Shown here: positions 17,247 through 25,792 of the stretch, in pieces | Layout: each line of letters opens with the position of its first letter | Numbering within the stretch: position 1 is the first letter of the stretch | NCBI GenBank assembly: GCA_034435055.1 | Contig: DAOTXS010000014.1 | Span: forward strand, 54,287-118,286 | Reading direction: 5' to 3' | DNA: 64,000 bases | Origin: DAOTXS01 sp034435055 | GTDB taxonomy: Bacteria > Chloroflexota > Anaerolineae > UBA4142 | Notes under the pieces: model-generated | Told to the model about the DNA's origin: nothing | Databases searched by the model: none | Seen by the model: the letters and a program-made list of their open reading frames with translations, nothing else | Program-made: the position numbers and the translations under genes

Positions 17247-17355
17247 TTGGCTGGTCGCTGACCAAGCGGCGACCAGCCAAGACATTGCACACTCTTGTCA
17301 CTGCGAGCCGACTCCCTGCATCACCTTCCCCCTGTTAGGGGAAGGGAAGAGGGAG
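17247..17355 (-). repeat. Stacked hairpins between binding-protein and permease genes
   Basis: Two perfect hairpins: a 12-base stem (17247-17258 with 17269-17280), and a nested stem CTCCCT/AGGGAG plus CCTTCCCC/GGGGAAGG (17312-17355). Neither is followed by a T tract on the minus strand. Such structures after an abundant binding-protein message commonly stabilise it and lower permease expression; that role is inferred here. Confidence 0.7.
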
Positions 17356-17380
17356 CGGGTTTGCAATGAAAGTAAATCGT

Positions 17381-19171
17381 TTACTGCTTGGGGTACGAGG
17401 CGGGAACCTTGGTCAAATCAACATCGTACGTCCAGACGGGACCCCACTCGCCAGCCCATTCAGCATCGCTGGAGGATGGGTTCTCGCGCAAACCAATCAA
17501 CCAGGGCTTGACCAAATAGGTCGCTTCGTCGTGGATACCGAACATAAACGGAGCATCGGCAATGATGGTGTCTTCGGCTTGCATGTACAACTTGACAGCG
17601 GCATCAAAGTCAACCGTCGAGTCGGCTTGCGACATTATTTTGTCGTTCGCTTCGTTGCAGTAACCAAAGCGCTTGGCGAATGCGCCACACTTGAAGTAAA
17701 CGCTGGTCCAGTTCTGTGGATGCGGATAGTCTTGAATCCAGCCGCCGTAGTTGACCTGTGGATGCGTCTTGACATCCTTCACCAGCGAGGTCGCCACCGT
17801 CGGATCGACTGGGTCGAGAACGGCATTGCAACCAAAGACTTTTTGGATTTGAGCGGCGAGCCACTCAAAGCGCGGGCGGTTCTGGGCAGTGGAACCGAAG
17901 GTCAGTTTGATTTGACCGAGTTTGGTGCAGTCTACTTTGCCATCGGCAGTGCCGTAGCCGGCTTTGACTAAGGTATCGACCGCGGCTTTGGGATCATAGG
18001 CAGGCGAGCCGGGTTTGTTGGTTTGCGCGCCGGGAACGCCCGGTGGAATCCAGCGGGTTGCGGCAACACCTCTTCCCTTGAACACGTCACGAACCCATGA
18101 AACACGATCCCACATCATACCCATTGCCATACGAACTTGCTTGTCATTCATGGGTTTGATTGTGGTGTTGAACTGAAGGGCGCGGGTGACGGCAGTCGCG
18201 TATCGCGTAAATTCTGCCTTGAGTTTGGCATCGGCTTCGACTTGGGGCAGAACAGCGGCACCAACGTCAGTCGTGTCAAACTCGTCCTTCTTGTACGCTT
18301 CAAGGCGCTGGACTTCGTCGTTAATGTAGGTTACTTCGATGCGATCCAATTTCGGCTTGCCGCGCCAGTAGTTCGGGTTGGCTTCGTAAACGATGCGCTT
18401 GCCTTCTTCGATGGATTTGATCTTGAACGGTCCGTAGCAGTTGTGACCGTCGGCTTTGGTCCACCAGTTGTCGGGGGCAGCATCGACTTTCTTCTTGTCC
18501 GGGACGTAGGTTTCCCAGATGTATGCTACGTACGTCCAGTACGGCGCCGGCGTATCGAACGAGACCGTCAGTTCGCGCTTGGCATCGTCGGCTTTGACGC
18601 CATAGCCATCGTACATTTTCTTGAGTTCATCCGCAGTTAGCTTCTTGCCTTCCGCCGCGATCAAATCGTGCGACCCCTTGATGTCGCCCAGAATATCGGC
18701 GTACTGCTTGCCGGTCACGTTTGGATCGACCGCGCGCTTGAGCGCGTATTCAAAATCGGATGCGTTCAACGGGGAACCATCGGCGCGTTTCAAACCATCG
18801 CGGATGTGGAAGGTAATCGATTTACCATCTGCCGCGACAGTCCATTTGTCAGCGGAACCGGGACCAATGACGCCCTTGTTGTCGATTGCCAAAATGCCTT
18901 CGTAGCAAAACTTGAGCACTTCGATTTCGATACCGAAGGACGATTTTTGCGGGTCGAGCACGTCCGGATAAGTCGCACGACCGATGCGCAAAACTTTGGG
19001 ACCCGCGGGAGCCGCCGCCTTGGTCGGAGCAGGCGCGCTGGACGCCACACTAGATGGTGCCGACGAACTAGAAGCCGCAGGCGGCTTGGTCGGTTCTGGG
19101 GTTGGCGCCGCGCATGCAACAATCAAGATCGCAATCACCGCGAGCACTGCCAACGCTAAGTACTTTTTCAT
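17381..19171 (-). CDS. oppA: Peptide-binding lipoprotein (SBP family 5), set 1
   Basis: Solute-binding lipoprotein of 596 residues with a strong AGGAGG. The signal peptide ends at lipobox LIVAC, followed by an Ala/Ser/Pro linker. The mature domain starts KVLRIGRATYPDVLDPQKSS and contains the family core FCYEGILAIDNKGVIGPGSADKW and FHIRDGLKRADGSPLNASDFEYALKRAVDP. It is closely similar in plan to copy 4 at 12348. It is the first gene of an operon with oppB and oppC, and its own promoter overlaps the end of oppF. Confidence 0.92.
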   Translation of the reverse strand: MKKYLALAVLAVIAILIVACAAPTPEPTKPPAASSSSAPSSVASSAPAPTKAAAPAGPKVLRIGRATYPDVLDPQKSSFGIEIEVLKFCYEGILAIDNKGVIGPGSADKWTVAADGKSITFHIRDGLKRADGSPLNASDFEYALKRAVDPNVTGKQYADILGDIKGSHDLIAAEGKKLTADELKKMYDGYGVKADDAKRELTVSFDTPAPYWTYVAYIWETYVPDKKKVDAAPDNWWTKADGHNCYGPFKIKSIEEGKRIVYEANPNYWRGKPKLDRIEVTYINDEVQRLEAYKKDEFDTTDVGAAVLPQVEADAKLKAEFTRYATAVTRALQFNTTIKPMNDKQVRMAMGMMWDRVSWVRDVFKGRGVAATRWIPPGVPGAQTNKPGSPAYDPKAAVDTLVKAGYGTADGKVDCTKLGQIKLTFGSTAQNRPRFEWLAAQIQKVFGCNAVLDPVDPTVATSLVKDVKTHPQVNYGGWIQDYPHPQNWTSVYFKCGAFAKRFGYCNEANDKIMSQADSTVDFDAAVKLYMQAEDTIIADAPFMFGIHDEATYLVKPWLIGLRENPSSSDAEWAGEWGPVWTYDVDLTKVPASYPKQ

Positions 19172-19303
19172 CTTCTCCTCCTGAGAATGTGAAAGGTCAA
19201 CTAACAAAGTCGATCTGAATTTTAGTTCGTGCTGGTGATCACCCCCTTTGCAAAGTACTTTTGCCGCATCGCAATAAGATCTGCCGGGACAATCAATGAA
19301 ATC

Positions 19304-19332
19304 ACTATAGCACCATCGACTAGCGGTGTCAA
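19304..19332 (-). promoter_or_regulatory. Strong promoter of the set 1 binding-protein operon
   Basis: TTGACA (19332-19327), 17-base spacer, TATAGT (19309-19304) on the minus strand, starting at the base after the oppF stop codon. The predicted leader is about 125 bases. Confidence 0.85.
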
Positions 19333-20313
19333 TTACACCGCATGGCAAGCAACCCAATGATCGCCGCTGACATCGCGGAATTCGGGGTCGATTTGCTTGC
19401 ACTTGTCCATCACGATGGGACACCGCGTGTGGAAGCGACAGCCGCTGGGTGGATTGACCGGGCTAGGCACGTCGCCCGTCAAGATGATACGCTCGCGTTT
19501 CTCTTCGACGATTGGATCCGGAATCGGTACCGCGGACAACAACGCTTTGGTGTACGGGTGCAACGGATTTTTGTACAGCGAATCGCGGTCAGTTAATTCA
19601 ACGATCTTGCCCAAATACATCACCGCCACGCGGTCGGAAATATGCCGCACCACCGACAAATCGTGCGCGATGAAGAGATACGTCAGATTGAATTTCGTTT
19701 GCAGTTCTTCGAGCAAGTTGATGATCTGCGCTTGAATCGAAACGTCCAGCGCGCTGATCGGTTCATCGCACACGATGAAATCCGGATTGACCGCGAGCGC
19801 GCGCGCCACGCCAATGCGCTGACGCTGTCCGCCGGAAAATTCGTGCGGGTAGCGATTCACAAAGTACGGATTCAAGCCGACGATTTGCAACAACTCTTGC
19901 ACGCGCTCTTTTTTCTCTTTGCCCTTGGCGATGTTGTGCACTTCGAGCGGCTCGCCGATAATGTCGCCGACGGTCATGCGCGGGTTGAGCGACGCGTACG
20001 GGTCTTGGAAAATCATTTGCATATTGCGGCGCATCTTGCGCAGCTCTTCGCCTTGCAACTTGGCGAGGTCTTTACCTTGAAAGAACACTTCGCCTTCGGT
20101 GGGGCGATACAATTGCAGAATCGTGCGCCCGGTGGTGGACTTGCCGCACCCGGACTCGCCGACCAAGCCCAGCGTCTCGCCCTTCTTGATCGTAAAATTC
20201 AAACCATCCACCGCTTTGACGTGCGCTTTGACCCGTTGAATGATAATACCTTGCGTGATTGGAAAATACTTTTTGAGACCTTTGACCTGCACCAACATTT
20301 GATTATCCGTCAT
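19333..20313 (-). CDS. oppF: Oligopeptide transporter ATPase OppF-like
   Basis: Cytoplasmic ATPase subunit of 326 residues. The Walker A is GESGCGKST, the signature FSGGQRQR, the Walker B IVCDEP followed by ISALD, and the H-loop FIAHDLS. The C-terminal oligopeptide domain has the CRFHTRCP and KC cysteines seen in OppD/F/DppD, which can bind an iron-sulfur cluster. The start at 20313 has AGGAG; the longer open frame is not needed. It probably works with OppD (20351) for both permease pairs. Confidence 0.93.
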   Translation of the reverse strand: MTDNQMLVQVKGLKKYFPITQGIIIQRVKAHVKAVDGLNFTIKKGETLGLVGESGCGKSTTGRTILQLYRPTEGEVFFQGKDLAKLQGEELRKMRRNMQMIFQDPYASLNPRMTVGDIIGEPLEVHNIAKGKEKKERVQELLQIVGLNPYFVNRYPHEFSGGQRQRIGVARALAVNPDFIVCDEPISALDVSIQAQIINLLEELQTKFNLTYLFIAHDLSVVRHISDRVAVMYLGKIVELTDRDSLYKNPLHPYTKALLSAVPIPDPIVEEKRERIILTGDVPSPVNPPSGCRFHTRCPIVMDKCKQIDPEFRDVSGDHWVACHAV

Positions 20314-20350
20314 CTGAAAACTCCTGAGTGAAAAAATCGGCGAGCAAAAA

Positions 20351-21364
20351 TTATGCTTTGGCTGCCGGCACGCGTTCCTTTCGAAGTTTCTGAACGTCTT
20401 GCCAGTTCCAACACGCGACCCAGTGTCGCACGTTACCCAATTCCAGTGCAGGATTTTCGTTCGCACATTTTTCGGTGCGATACGCACAGCGGTCGTGGAA
20501 GGGACATCCCGTCGGCATATCGATCAAGTCGGGCGGCAGACCTTCGATCGGCGTCAATTTAGATTTAACCGATTCGTCCAAACGCGGAATCGAGCCGAGC
20601 AAGCCGAGCGTGTACGGGTGAAGCGGGTTGGCAAAGATTTCTTTCGTCGCCGCGGATTCGATGACAAACCCAGCGTACATCACATTGATGCGATCCGCCA
20701 ACCCGGCAATCACGCCCAGATCGTGTGTGATCCAAATGATTGCCATTCCTAGTTCACGCTTCAAGCGTTTGACGATGTCGGTGATCTGCGCTTGAATCGT
20801 CACGTCGAGCGCGGTCGTCGGTTCGTCCGCAATCAAGAGTTGCGGCGAGCACGACAGTGCCATTGCGATCATCACGCGCTGGCGCATCCCGCCGGAAAAT
20901 TGATGCGGATAATCGTCGAGCCGATTCGCGGCTTCGGGAATCCCGACCATTTGCAACAATTCGACGGAACGTTTGCGCGCTTGTTCCTTGGTCATGCCCA
21001 AGTGCAATTCCAATGCCTCGCTGATCTGCGTGCCGATGGTAAGCACGGGATTCAACGAAGTCATCGGGTCTTGAAAGACCATCGCGATCTTGTTGCCGCG
21101 CACTGAGCGAATTTCTTCATCATCGACTTTGAGCAGATCGCGTCCTTGAAACATGACTTGGCCACTGGGGATTTTGCCCGGCGGCATTGGAATCAAACGC
21201 ATCACCGACAGCATCGAGACCGATTTGCCGCACCCGGACTCGCCGACCAGTCCCAGCGTCTCACCCTCGTCCACCGCAAACGAGACGCCGTTGACCGCGT
21301 GCACCACCCCATCTTGCGTGTGAAATTCCGTCCGTAAATCTTTCACTTCGAGTAAGGTTGCCAT
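20351..21364 (-). CDS. oppD: Oligopeptide transporter ATPase OppD-like
   Basis: ATPase subunit of 337 residues with Walker A GESGCGKSV, signature FSGGMRQRV, Walker B LLIADEP followed by TTALD, and H-loop WITHDLG. The C-terminal domain has CPFHDRCAYRTEKC. It forms a heterodimer with OppF, whose gene is 37 bases downstream. The start ATG follows GGGGG. Confidence 0.93.
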   Translation of the reverse strand: MATLLEVKDLRTEFHTQDGVVHAVNGVSFAVDEGETLGLVGESGCGKSVSMLSVMRLIPMPPGKIPSGQVMFQGRDLLKVDDEEIRSVRGNKIAMVFQDPMTSLNPVLTIGTQISEALELHLGMTKEQARKRSVELLQMVGIPEAANRLDDYPHQFSGGMRQRVMIAMALSCSPQLLIADEPTTALDVTIQAQITDIVKRLKRELGMAIIWITHDLGVIAGLADRINVMYAGFVIESAATKEIFANPLHPYTLGLLGSIPRLDESVKSKLTPIEGLPPDLIDMPTGCPFHDRCAYRTEKCANENPALELGNVRHWVACWNWQDVQKLRKERVPAAKA

Positions 21365-21409
21365 TCGACCCCCAAAAATAATTTACGATTGCTGATTTAC
21401 TGCTTTGAT

Positions 21410-22375
21410 TTAATCCAACTCCGGATTCAACGCTTCGTTCAACCCATCGCCCAAAAAACTGAATGCCAGCACGATAACCGTAAAGAGCGCGCCGGGAATC
21501 ATCACCAGCCAGACCATTTCCGGAAATCGTCGCCAATAGCGTCCGGCGTTTTCCGCCATAATGTTACCCCAACTGGGATTGGGCGGTTGCAAACCGATAC
21601 CCAAAAAACTGAGATACCCTTCCGAGAGTGCGATAAAGCCCATCCCCATCGATAATGAAACGATGATGGGCGCGAGCGCGTTGGGCAAAATGTGCCGGGT
21701 GATTACGCGCCACGTCGGCACGCCAATCGATTTTGCGCCAATCACGTACTCGCGTTCCTTAACCGTCAACACTTGCCCGCGCACGAAACGCGCCAGCCCC
21801 GCCCAACCGACTAACCCAAGCGCGAGGATGACGACCGCATAATCGAGATAGCCGGTGTTGGCGAGATCGGACAAGCCATTCGCTCTTGCCCACGAGAGAA
21901 CCGAAGGGCGTACGGTTGCCGCGATCAAAAAGGTAAAGAGCAAGCCGGGAAAGGCAAATAAAATTTCGGTAACGCGCATGATAAAATTATCGACCCAGCC
22001 GCCAAAGTATCCCGCCAGCGCGCCGAACGGCACGCCGAGCAAAATGTTGACCGTCGTCACGAGAATCACGACAAAGGCAGAGGAACGCGTGCCGTAAATC
22101 AAGCGACTGAACATATCGCGTCCGAGCGCATCGGTGCCAAGCCAGTGCGCCGCGCTCGGCGGCTTTTCGACATTCCCCAGGTTTTGTTTCTCGTACGATT
22201 GCGGCGCAAGCACATTCGCAAAAATCGCCACGAGGAAAAACGCAATCACAACGAGCAAACCCAGAAACGCCGTCGGTTTGCGCACGATGCGCATCAGCAC
22301 TTGCATCCACGGCGATTGCGCGCGCGCTGAAAGGATTCGTCCATTGCGACGGTTCGCTATCGCTGTTGTTGCCAT
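21410..22375 (-). CDS. oppC: Oligopeptide ABC transporter permease OppC-like (set 2)
   Basis: Permease of 321 residues with the OppC plan: cytosolic N-terminus, helix 1 around residues 35-55, LGTDALGRDMFSR, GGWVDNFIMRVTEILFAFPG, and the coupling loop AKSIGVPTWRVITRHILPN. The start overlaps the oppB stop as TAATG, indicating coupled translation. It is paralogous to the gene at 15121. Confidence 0.92.
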   Translation of the reverse strand: MATTAIANRRNGRILSARAQSPWMQVLMRIVRKPTAFLGLLVVIAFFLVAIFANVLAPQSYEKQNLGNVEKPPSAAHWLGTDALGRDMFSRLIYGTRSSAFVVILVTTVNILLGVPFGALAGYFGGWVDNFIMRVTEILFAFPGLLFTFLIAATVRPSVLSWARANGLSDLANTGYLDYAVVILALGLVGWAGLARFVRGQVLTVKEREYVIGAKSIGVPTWRVITRHILPNALAPIIVSLSMGMGFIALSEGYLSFLGIGLQPPNPSWGNIMAENAGRYWRRFPEMVWLVMIPGALFTVIVLAFSFLGDGLNEALNPELD

Positions 22376-23355
22376 TAGGTCTTTCTAATCCGCGGATCGA
22401 GAATCGGGTAGATCAAATCCACCAGCATATTCGCCGCCACGTACGCCACGGCAATAATCAAGACCAGCCCTATAATAACATAGTATTCCCGAGACGCAAA
22501 AGCGTCGAAGGCGAGCTGACCGACACCCGGAATGCCAAACCAGTTCTCCACAAGGAACGAACCTTCAACCAAGCCGCCCAGACTGAGACCTAAAATCGTT
22601 GCAATCGGAATGAGCGCGTTACGCATCGCATGTCGCACGACGACGAGTCGCTCGCGCAAACCTTTGGCGCGTGCGGTGCGAACATAATCCTGCCCCAACA
22701 CTTCGATCATCCCAGCACGCATTTGTCGGATGAGCACGGCGACGAATCCCATCGATTCGATGAGAATGGGGAGAATGGCTTTGGGGCTCAATACCCCATC
22801 CCAGTATCCGCTGATACTGGGCAGGAATGGACCAAGCTGGATTTTAAGATTGAGAAAAGGGAGGACAAATTCATGCGGTCGATAGACCAGGTACGATAGA
22901 AACGGCAAGAGGAACAAAAGTGGAATCGATACTGCCACCAACGACAGCGTCCGTGCAAGATAATCGAACCAGGAATTGCGATAGTAACCGGCGGCAAGCC
23001 CCAACGGAATTCCCACGACGCTTCCCAGGATCAACGCCACAAAGTTTAGCTGGATGGTAACCGGCAAACGCTCCGCAATCAGTCGTCCGACCGGCTGGTC
23101 GCGGTACTTGACCAACCCATAACCGAAATTGCCTTGCAAGGCATTCGCGATGTAATTGACATACTGCACGTAAAACGGTTGGTCGAAGCCGTACTCGCGA
23201 TTCAACCGTTCGACGATGGCGGGGTCAGTCCGTAACCCCATCATTACTTGCACCGGGTTGCCGGGCCCATACAACCCCAGCGCGAGCGTGATGACGGACA
23301 CAAAAAACAAGACGATCGGCAACCACAAGAGTCGCCGCGCGATAAACGCCGCCAT
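22375..23355 (-). CDS. oppB: Oligopeptide ABC transporter permease OppB-like (set 2)
   Basis: Permease of 326 residues: MAAFIARRLLWLPIVLFFVS signature, six helices, and coupling loop YVRTARAKGLRERLVVVRHAMRN almost identical in pattern to set 1. It is first of the oppB-oppC-oppD-oppF run. It is separated from its binding-protein gene by a 190-base gap containing a palindromic repeat element. Confidence 0.92.
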   Translation of the reverse strand: MAAFIARRLLWLPIVLFFVSVITLALGLYGPGNPVQVMMGLRTDPAIVERLNREYGFDQPFYVQYVNYIANALQGNFGYGLVKYRDQPVGRLIAERLPVTIQLNFVALILGSVVGIPLGLAAGYYRNSWFDYLARTLSLVAVSIPLLFLLPFLSYLVYRPHEFVLPFLNLKIQLGPFLPSISGYWDGVLSPKAILPILIESMGFVAVLIRQMRAGMIEVLGQDYVRTARAKGLRERLVVVRHAMRNALIPIATILGLSLGGLVEGSFLVENWFGIPGVGQLAFDAFASREYYVIIGLVLIIAVAYVAANMLVDLIYPILDPRIRKT

Positions 23356-23425
23356 AGATTATTGACTCTGCCAGTGTTGCCAGATTTTCACCATTGACAA
23401 ATTGCCGTCCTTGGACAAATTTGCC

Positions 23426-23532
23426 GGATACCCGTTTGATTAACTCACCTTACGCACTTGCTGTCATTTCTCGTCGCTTCGCTCCTCGAAATGACAGCGC
23501 GTAACATCAGTGATTAAAATAAACGGGTATCC
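23426..23532. repeat. Palindromic MITE-like repeat, copy A
   Basis: Perfect 12-base outer arms GGATACCCGTTT (23426-23437) and AAACGGGTATCC (23521-23532) enclose an inner perfect 11-base inverted repeat (23460-23470 with 23488-23498). Inside the left arm is TAACTCACCTTACGCA (23441-23456), which recurs inverted at 37652-37667. It lies between the binding-protein and permease genes. Confidence 0.7.
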
Positions 23533-23547
23533 GTTTTCACAGGCGCA

Positions 23548-25248
23548 TTACTTTTCGAGTGAGACGTAACGCAAACGCGGAATGATGAGCGGTGGATGAA
23601 TTAAATTCTTGACGTACGGTTTCGTCAAGTGATATTGCTGTGAGAAAGTGAACGGCACCACCGGAAAATCTGCCAGAATCTTGCGCTCGATTTCCTGATA
23701 GAGTTGAAAACGCTTTTGCGTGTCGCGTTCCGCCGCCGCTTGATCGAGCAACTTGTCCACTTCGGGATTGTTGTACGACGCCCAGTTTTGTGTGCTGTTG
23801 CCCCGGAACAAAATATCTAAAAAGTTTTGCGGGTCGGCGTAATCGGCGATCCACGCAATATCGAAAATCTGGTACGGGTTCTTCGTCGGGTCGTTGATCT
23901 GACCAATGAAGGTTGCCCAATCGGTCTGTTGAATCGAAACGTTGATGCCCAAATTATCTTTGATCATCGCCGTCATCGCTTGAATGTACTGCGACGCCGA
24001 ACCGCCGGAGCCGTACGTAGTCCACGTAATGTCCGGCAACTTGCCGGCGTATTTCGATTCTGCCAACAACTGTTTGGCTTTGGCGGGATCGTACGGAATC
24101 TTGAACTGATTTTCCAAATATCCCGGCATTCCGGGCGGCAAGATGCCGGTCGCCACACCTTCCATCTTGCGGAAGACCACATCGACAATTTTCTCGCGGT
24201 CGATTGCCAAGGCAAACGCCTGCCGCACTTTGGGATCATCGAACGGCGGCATCCGCGTGTTGAACACGACAAAGTTGGTGCTAAATTCCGGTCCAACGAA
24301 CAAGTCCTTGTTGAGCGGGCTGTTCACATCACTCACGCGCTCAATGTCGTTGATGGTTACATAGACCGATTCCAAATCGCCGTTCTCGTACATCGTCATC
24401 GCCGAACCCCCGCCGAGAATGAATTGCACTTCATCGACTTGCGGCTTGGGATCGAGATAAAAGTTTTCGTTGCGGGCAAGAATCAAACGTTGCGACCGCA
24501 CATATTCTTTCAGTTTGTACGGACCGGTGCCATTCGGTTTGTCCGTCCACGTGCGCCCGCCGCGCTCGACATTATTTTTATCGACGACGAACGCCGTGGG
24601 AAACGTCAACTTGGCAAGGAAGAACGATTTGGGCGAATCGATGGTGATCTTGAGCGTATAATCATCGACGACTTCAATGCCGCTGATTGTTTGCGCGCGG
24701 CGCAAAAGTTTTTCGCGCACACCAACGATGTCGCCCAAGTACGTGTCGGCGGTCGGCGAAGCGAGTGCCGGGTTCGCCGCGCGTTCGAACGAGTACTTGA
24801 AATCTTGCGCCGTGACCGGACGACCATCGTGAAATTTGACTTCTTTGCGGAGGAAGAACGTGTAGGTTTTGTTGTCCGCGCTCACTTCCCATTTCTCGGC
24901 AATGTCCGGCACCACTTTGAGATTGCGATCCAGTGTGACCAAGCCACTGAAAATTTCGACGATGTAGATAGCGGAATCAGCATCGCCGGCAAGCGCGGGA
25001 TCCAGCGTCGGCGGATCGCCGGAGCCGCGACCGGGCAGACGCATAATATTTTTACTACCGATCGACGGAGCGCGCGTCGCGGCAGGTGGTTTGCCTTGCG
25101 TGGTGGACGTGGTCGAGGTGCCACTCGGCTGGGTCAGCATAAAGACCGCCGCCCCAGCAACCAGGAGCGCGCCGCACAACACGACGATAAGAATGACCAC
25201 AACTCCGATCAACCAGCGATTGTTACTATTGCTGTTTGACATGTCCAT
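23548..25248 (-). CDS. oppA: Peptide-binding protein (SBP family 5), set 2, membrane-anchored
   Basis: Solute-binding protein of 566 residues. Unlike its paralogues it has no good lipobox: an N-terminal helix (about 11-37) seems to stay as a membrane anchor, followed by a short Ser/Thr linker. The mature part starts NIMRLPGRGSGDPPTLDPA, with FSGLVTLDRNLKVVPDIAEKWEVS and FHDGRPVTAQDFKYSFERAANP. It heads the operon with oppB/oppC (set 2) and oppD/oppF, under its own promoter at 25295-25323. Confidence 0.92.
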   Translation of the reverse strand: MDMSNSNSNNRWLIGVVVILIVVLCGALLVAGAAVFMLTQPSGTSTTSTTQGKPPAATRAPSIGSKNIMRLPGRGSGDPPTLDPALAGDADSAIYIVEIFSGLVTLDRNLKVVPDIAEKWEVSADNKTYTFFLRKEVKFHDGRPVTAQDFKYSFERAANPALASPTADTYLGDIVGVREKLLRRAQTISGIEVVDDYTLKITIDSPKSFFLAKLTFPTAFVVDKNNVERGGRTWTDKPNGTGPYKLKEYVRSQRLILARNENFYLDPKPQVDEVQFILGGGSAMTMYENGDLESVYVTINDIERVSDVNSPLNKDLFVGPEFSTNFVVFNTRMPPFDDPKVRQAFALAIDREKIVDVVFRKMEGVATGILPPGMPGYLENQFKIPYDPAKAKQLLAESKYAGKLPDITWTTYGSGGSASQYIQAMTAMIKDNLGINVSIQQTDWATFIGQINDPTKNPYQIFDIAWIADYADPQNFLDILFRGNSTQNWASYNNPEVDKLLDQAAAERDTQKRFQLYQEIERKILADFPVVPFTFSQQYHLTKPYVKNLIHPPLIIPRLRYVSLEK

Positions 25249-25294
25249 AACCTTTCTTTACAACAACACTGTCGCGGATGATTTTAGTGGCGCA

Positions 25295-25323
25295 ATGGTA
25301 CTCCGGGTTGCCCATCTTGTCAA
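25295..25323 (-). promoter_or_regulatory. Promoter of the set 2 peptide transporter operon
   Basis: TTGACA (25323-25318), 17-base spacer, TACCAT (25300-25295) on the minus strand, about 50 bases upstream of the start codon at 25248. Confidence 0.65.
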
Positions 25324-25333
25324 GGGCATTCGA

Positions 25334-25370
25334 TTGCAAATTGCAGATTTCAAATTTCAGATTTGGATTT
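25334..25370. repeat. Heptamer repeat at the 3' side of the S23-type gene
   Basis: Seven-base words AAATTGC, AGATTTC, AAATTTC, AGATTTG. The stop codon and last ~5 codons of the S23-type gene lie within it. Confidence 0.65.
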
Positions 25371-25739
25371 TGACTTTGCGGTACGGTGTACCCGCCGGCT
25401 CGCAGTATTTGCCGATGAAACAAAAATGGCAACCAATTCTTTGCCTTCCTCAAAAAGAGCGGACATTACTTTTTCTGTCTTCATTCCACTTTCGATAATG
25501 AGTTCCATCCAATATACCGATTCATCTGCTTCTTCGAGCGTAATGCCAATTTTGGAAACGAAATCCGCATCGGAACGCGCGCGACATGCTGACCGATAAT
25601 TTGCGCCAACCGATGTGGCGGAGCGAATCAATTGATTGGCGATAATGTTACCCGCGCGAGTTCTGGGTAGAGTCTCGCACATTCGAATCGTACGCAAGGC
25701 AAATTGCTTTGTCCGTGCCTTTAGCTCATCCGGTGTCAT
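25350..25739 (-). CDS. Four-helix-bundle protein, 23S rRNA intervening-sequence (S23) family
   Basis: About 129 residues, all helical: DELKARTKQFALRTIRMCETLP, then GNIIANQLIRSATSVGANYRSACRA with the family's central helix, then the ADFVSKIGITLEEADESVYWMELI helix. These match the S23/Avd-like four-helix-bundle family found in rRNA insertions and as stand-alone genes. The function of stand-alone copies is unknown. The start at 25739 has GGGGGG. The C-terminal tail (RTAKSKSKSEI) is Lys/Ser-rich because it is read from a heptamer repeat, which also supplies the stop. The gene and its flanking repeats sit between two binding-protein genes like an inserted cassette. Confidence 0.8.
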   Translation of the reverse strand: MTPDELKARTKQFALRTIRMCETLPRTRAGNIIANQLIRSATSVGANYRSACRARSDADFVSKIGITLEEADESVYWMELIIESGMKTEKVMSALFEEGKELVAIFVSSANTASRRVHRTAKSKSKSEI

Positions 25740-25760
25740 TTGTCCCCCCAACGGTTTTTA

Positions 25761-25792
25761 ATTTGCAATCTGCAATCTGAAATCTGAAATTA
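25761..25792. repeat. Heptamer repeat at the 5' side of the S23-type gene
   Basis: Words CAATCTG, CAATCTG, AAATCTG, AAATTAT in tandem. It is the partner of the block at 25334-25370 and touches the stop codon of the next binding-protein gene. Confidence 0.7.

Noticed and set aside
17312..17355. Terminator of the set 1 binding-protein gene
   Set aside because: The stems are strong but no T tract follows on the minus strand, and permease genes follow; described as an intergenic hairpin instead.
25350..25739. S23-type gene as evidence of a 23S rRNA insertion
   Set aside because: No ribosomal RNA sequence surrounds it; it is a stand-alone copy between transporter genes.
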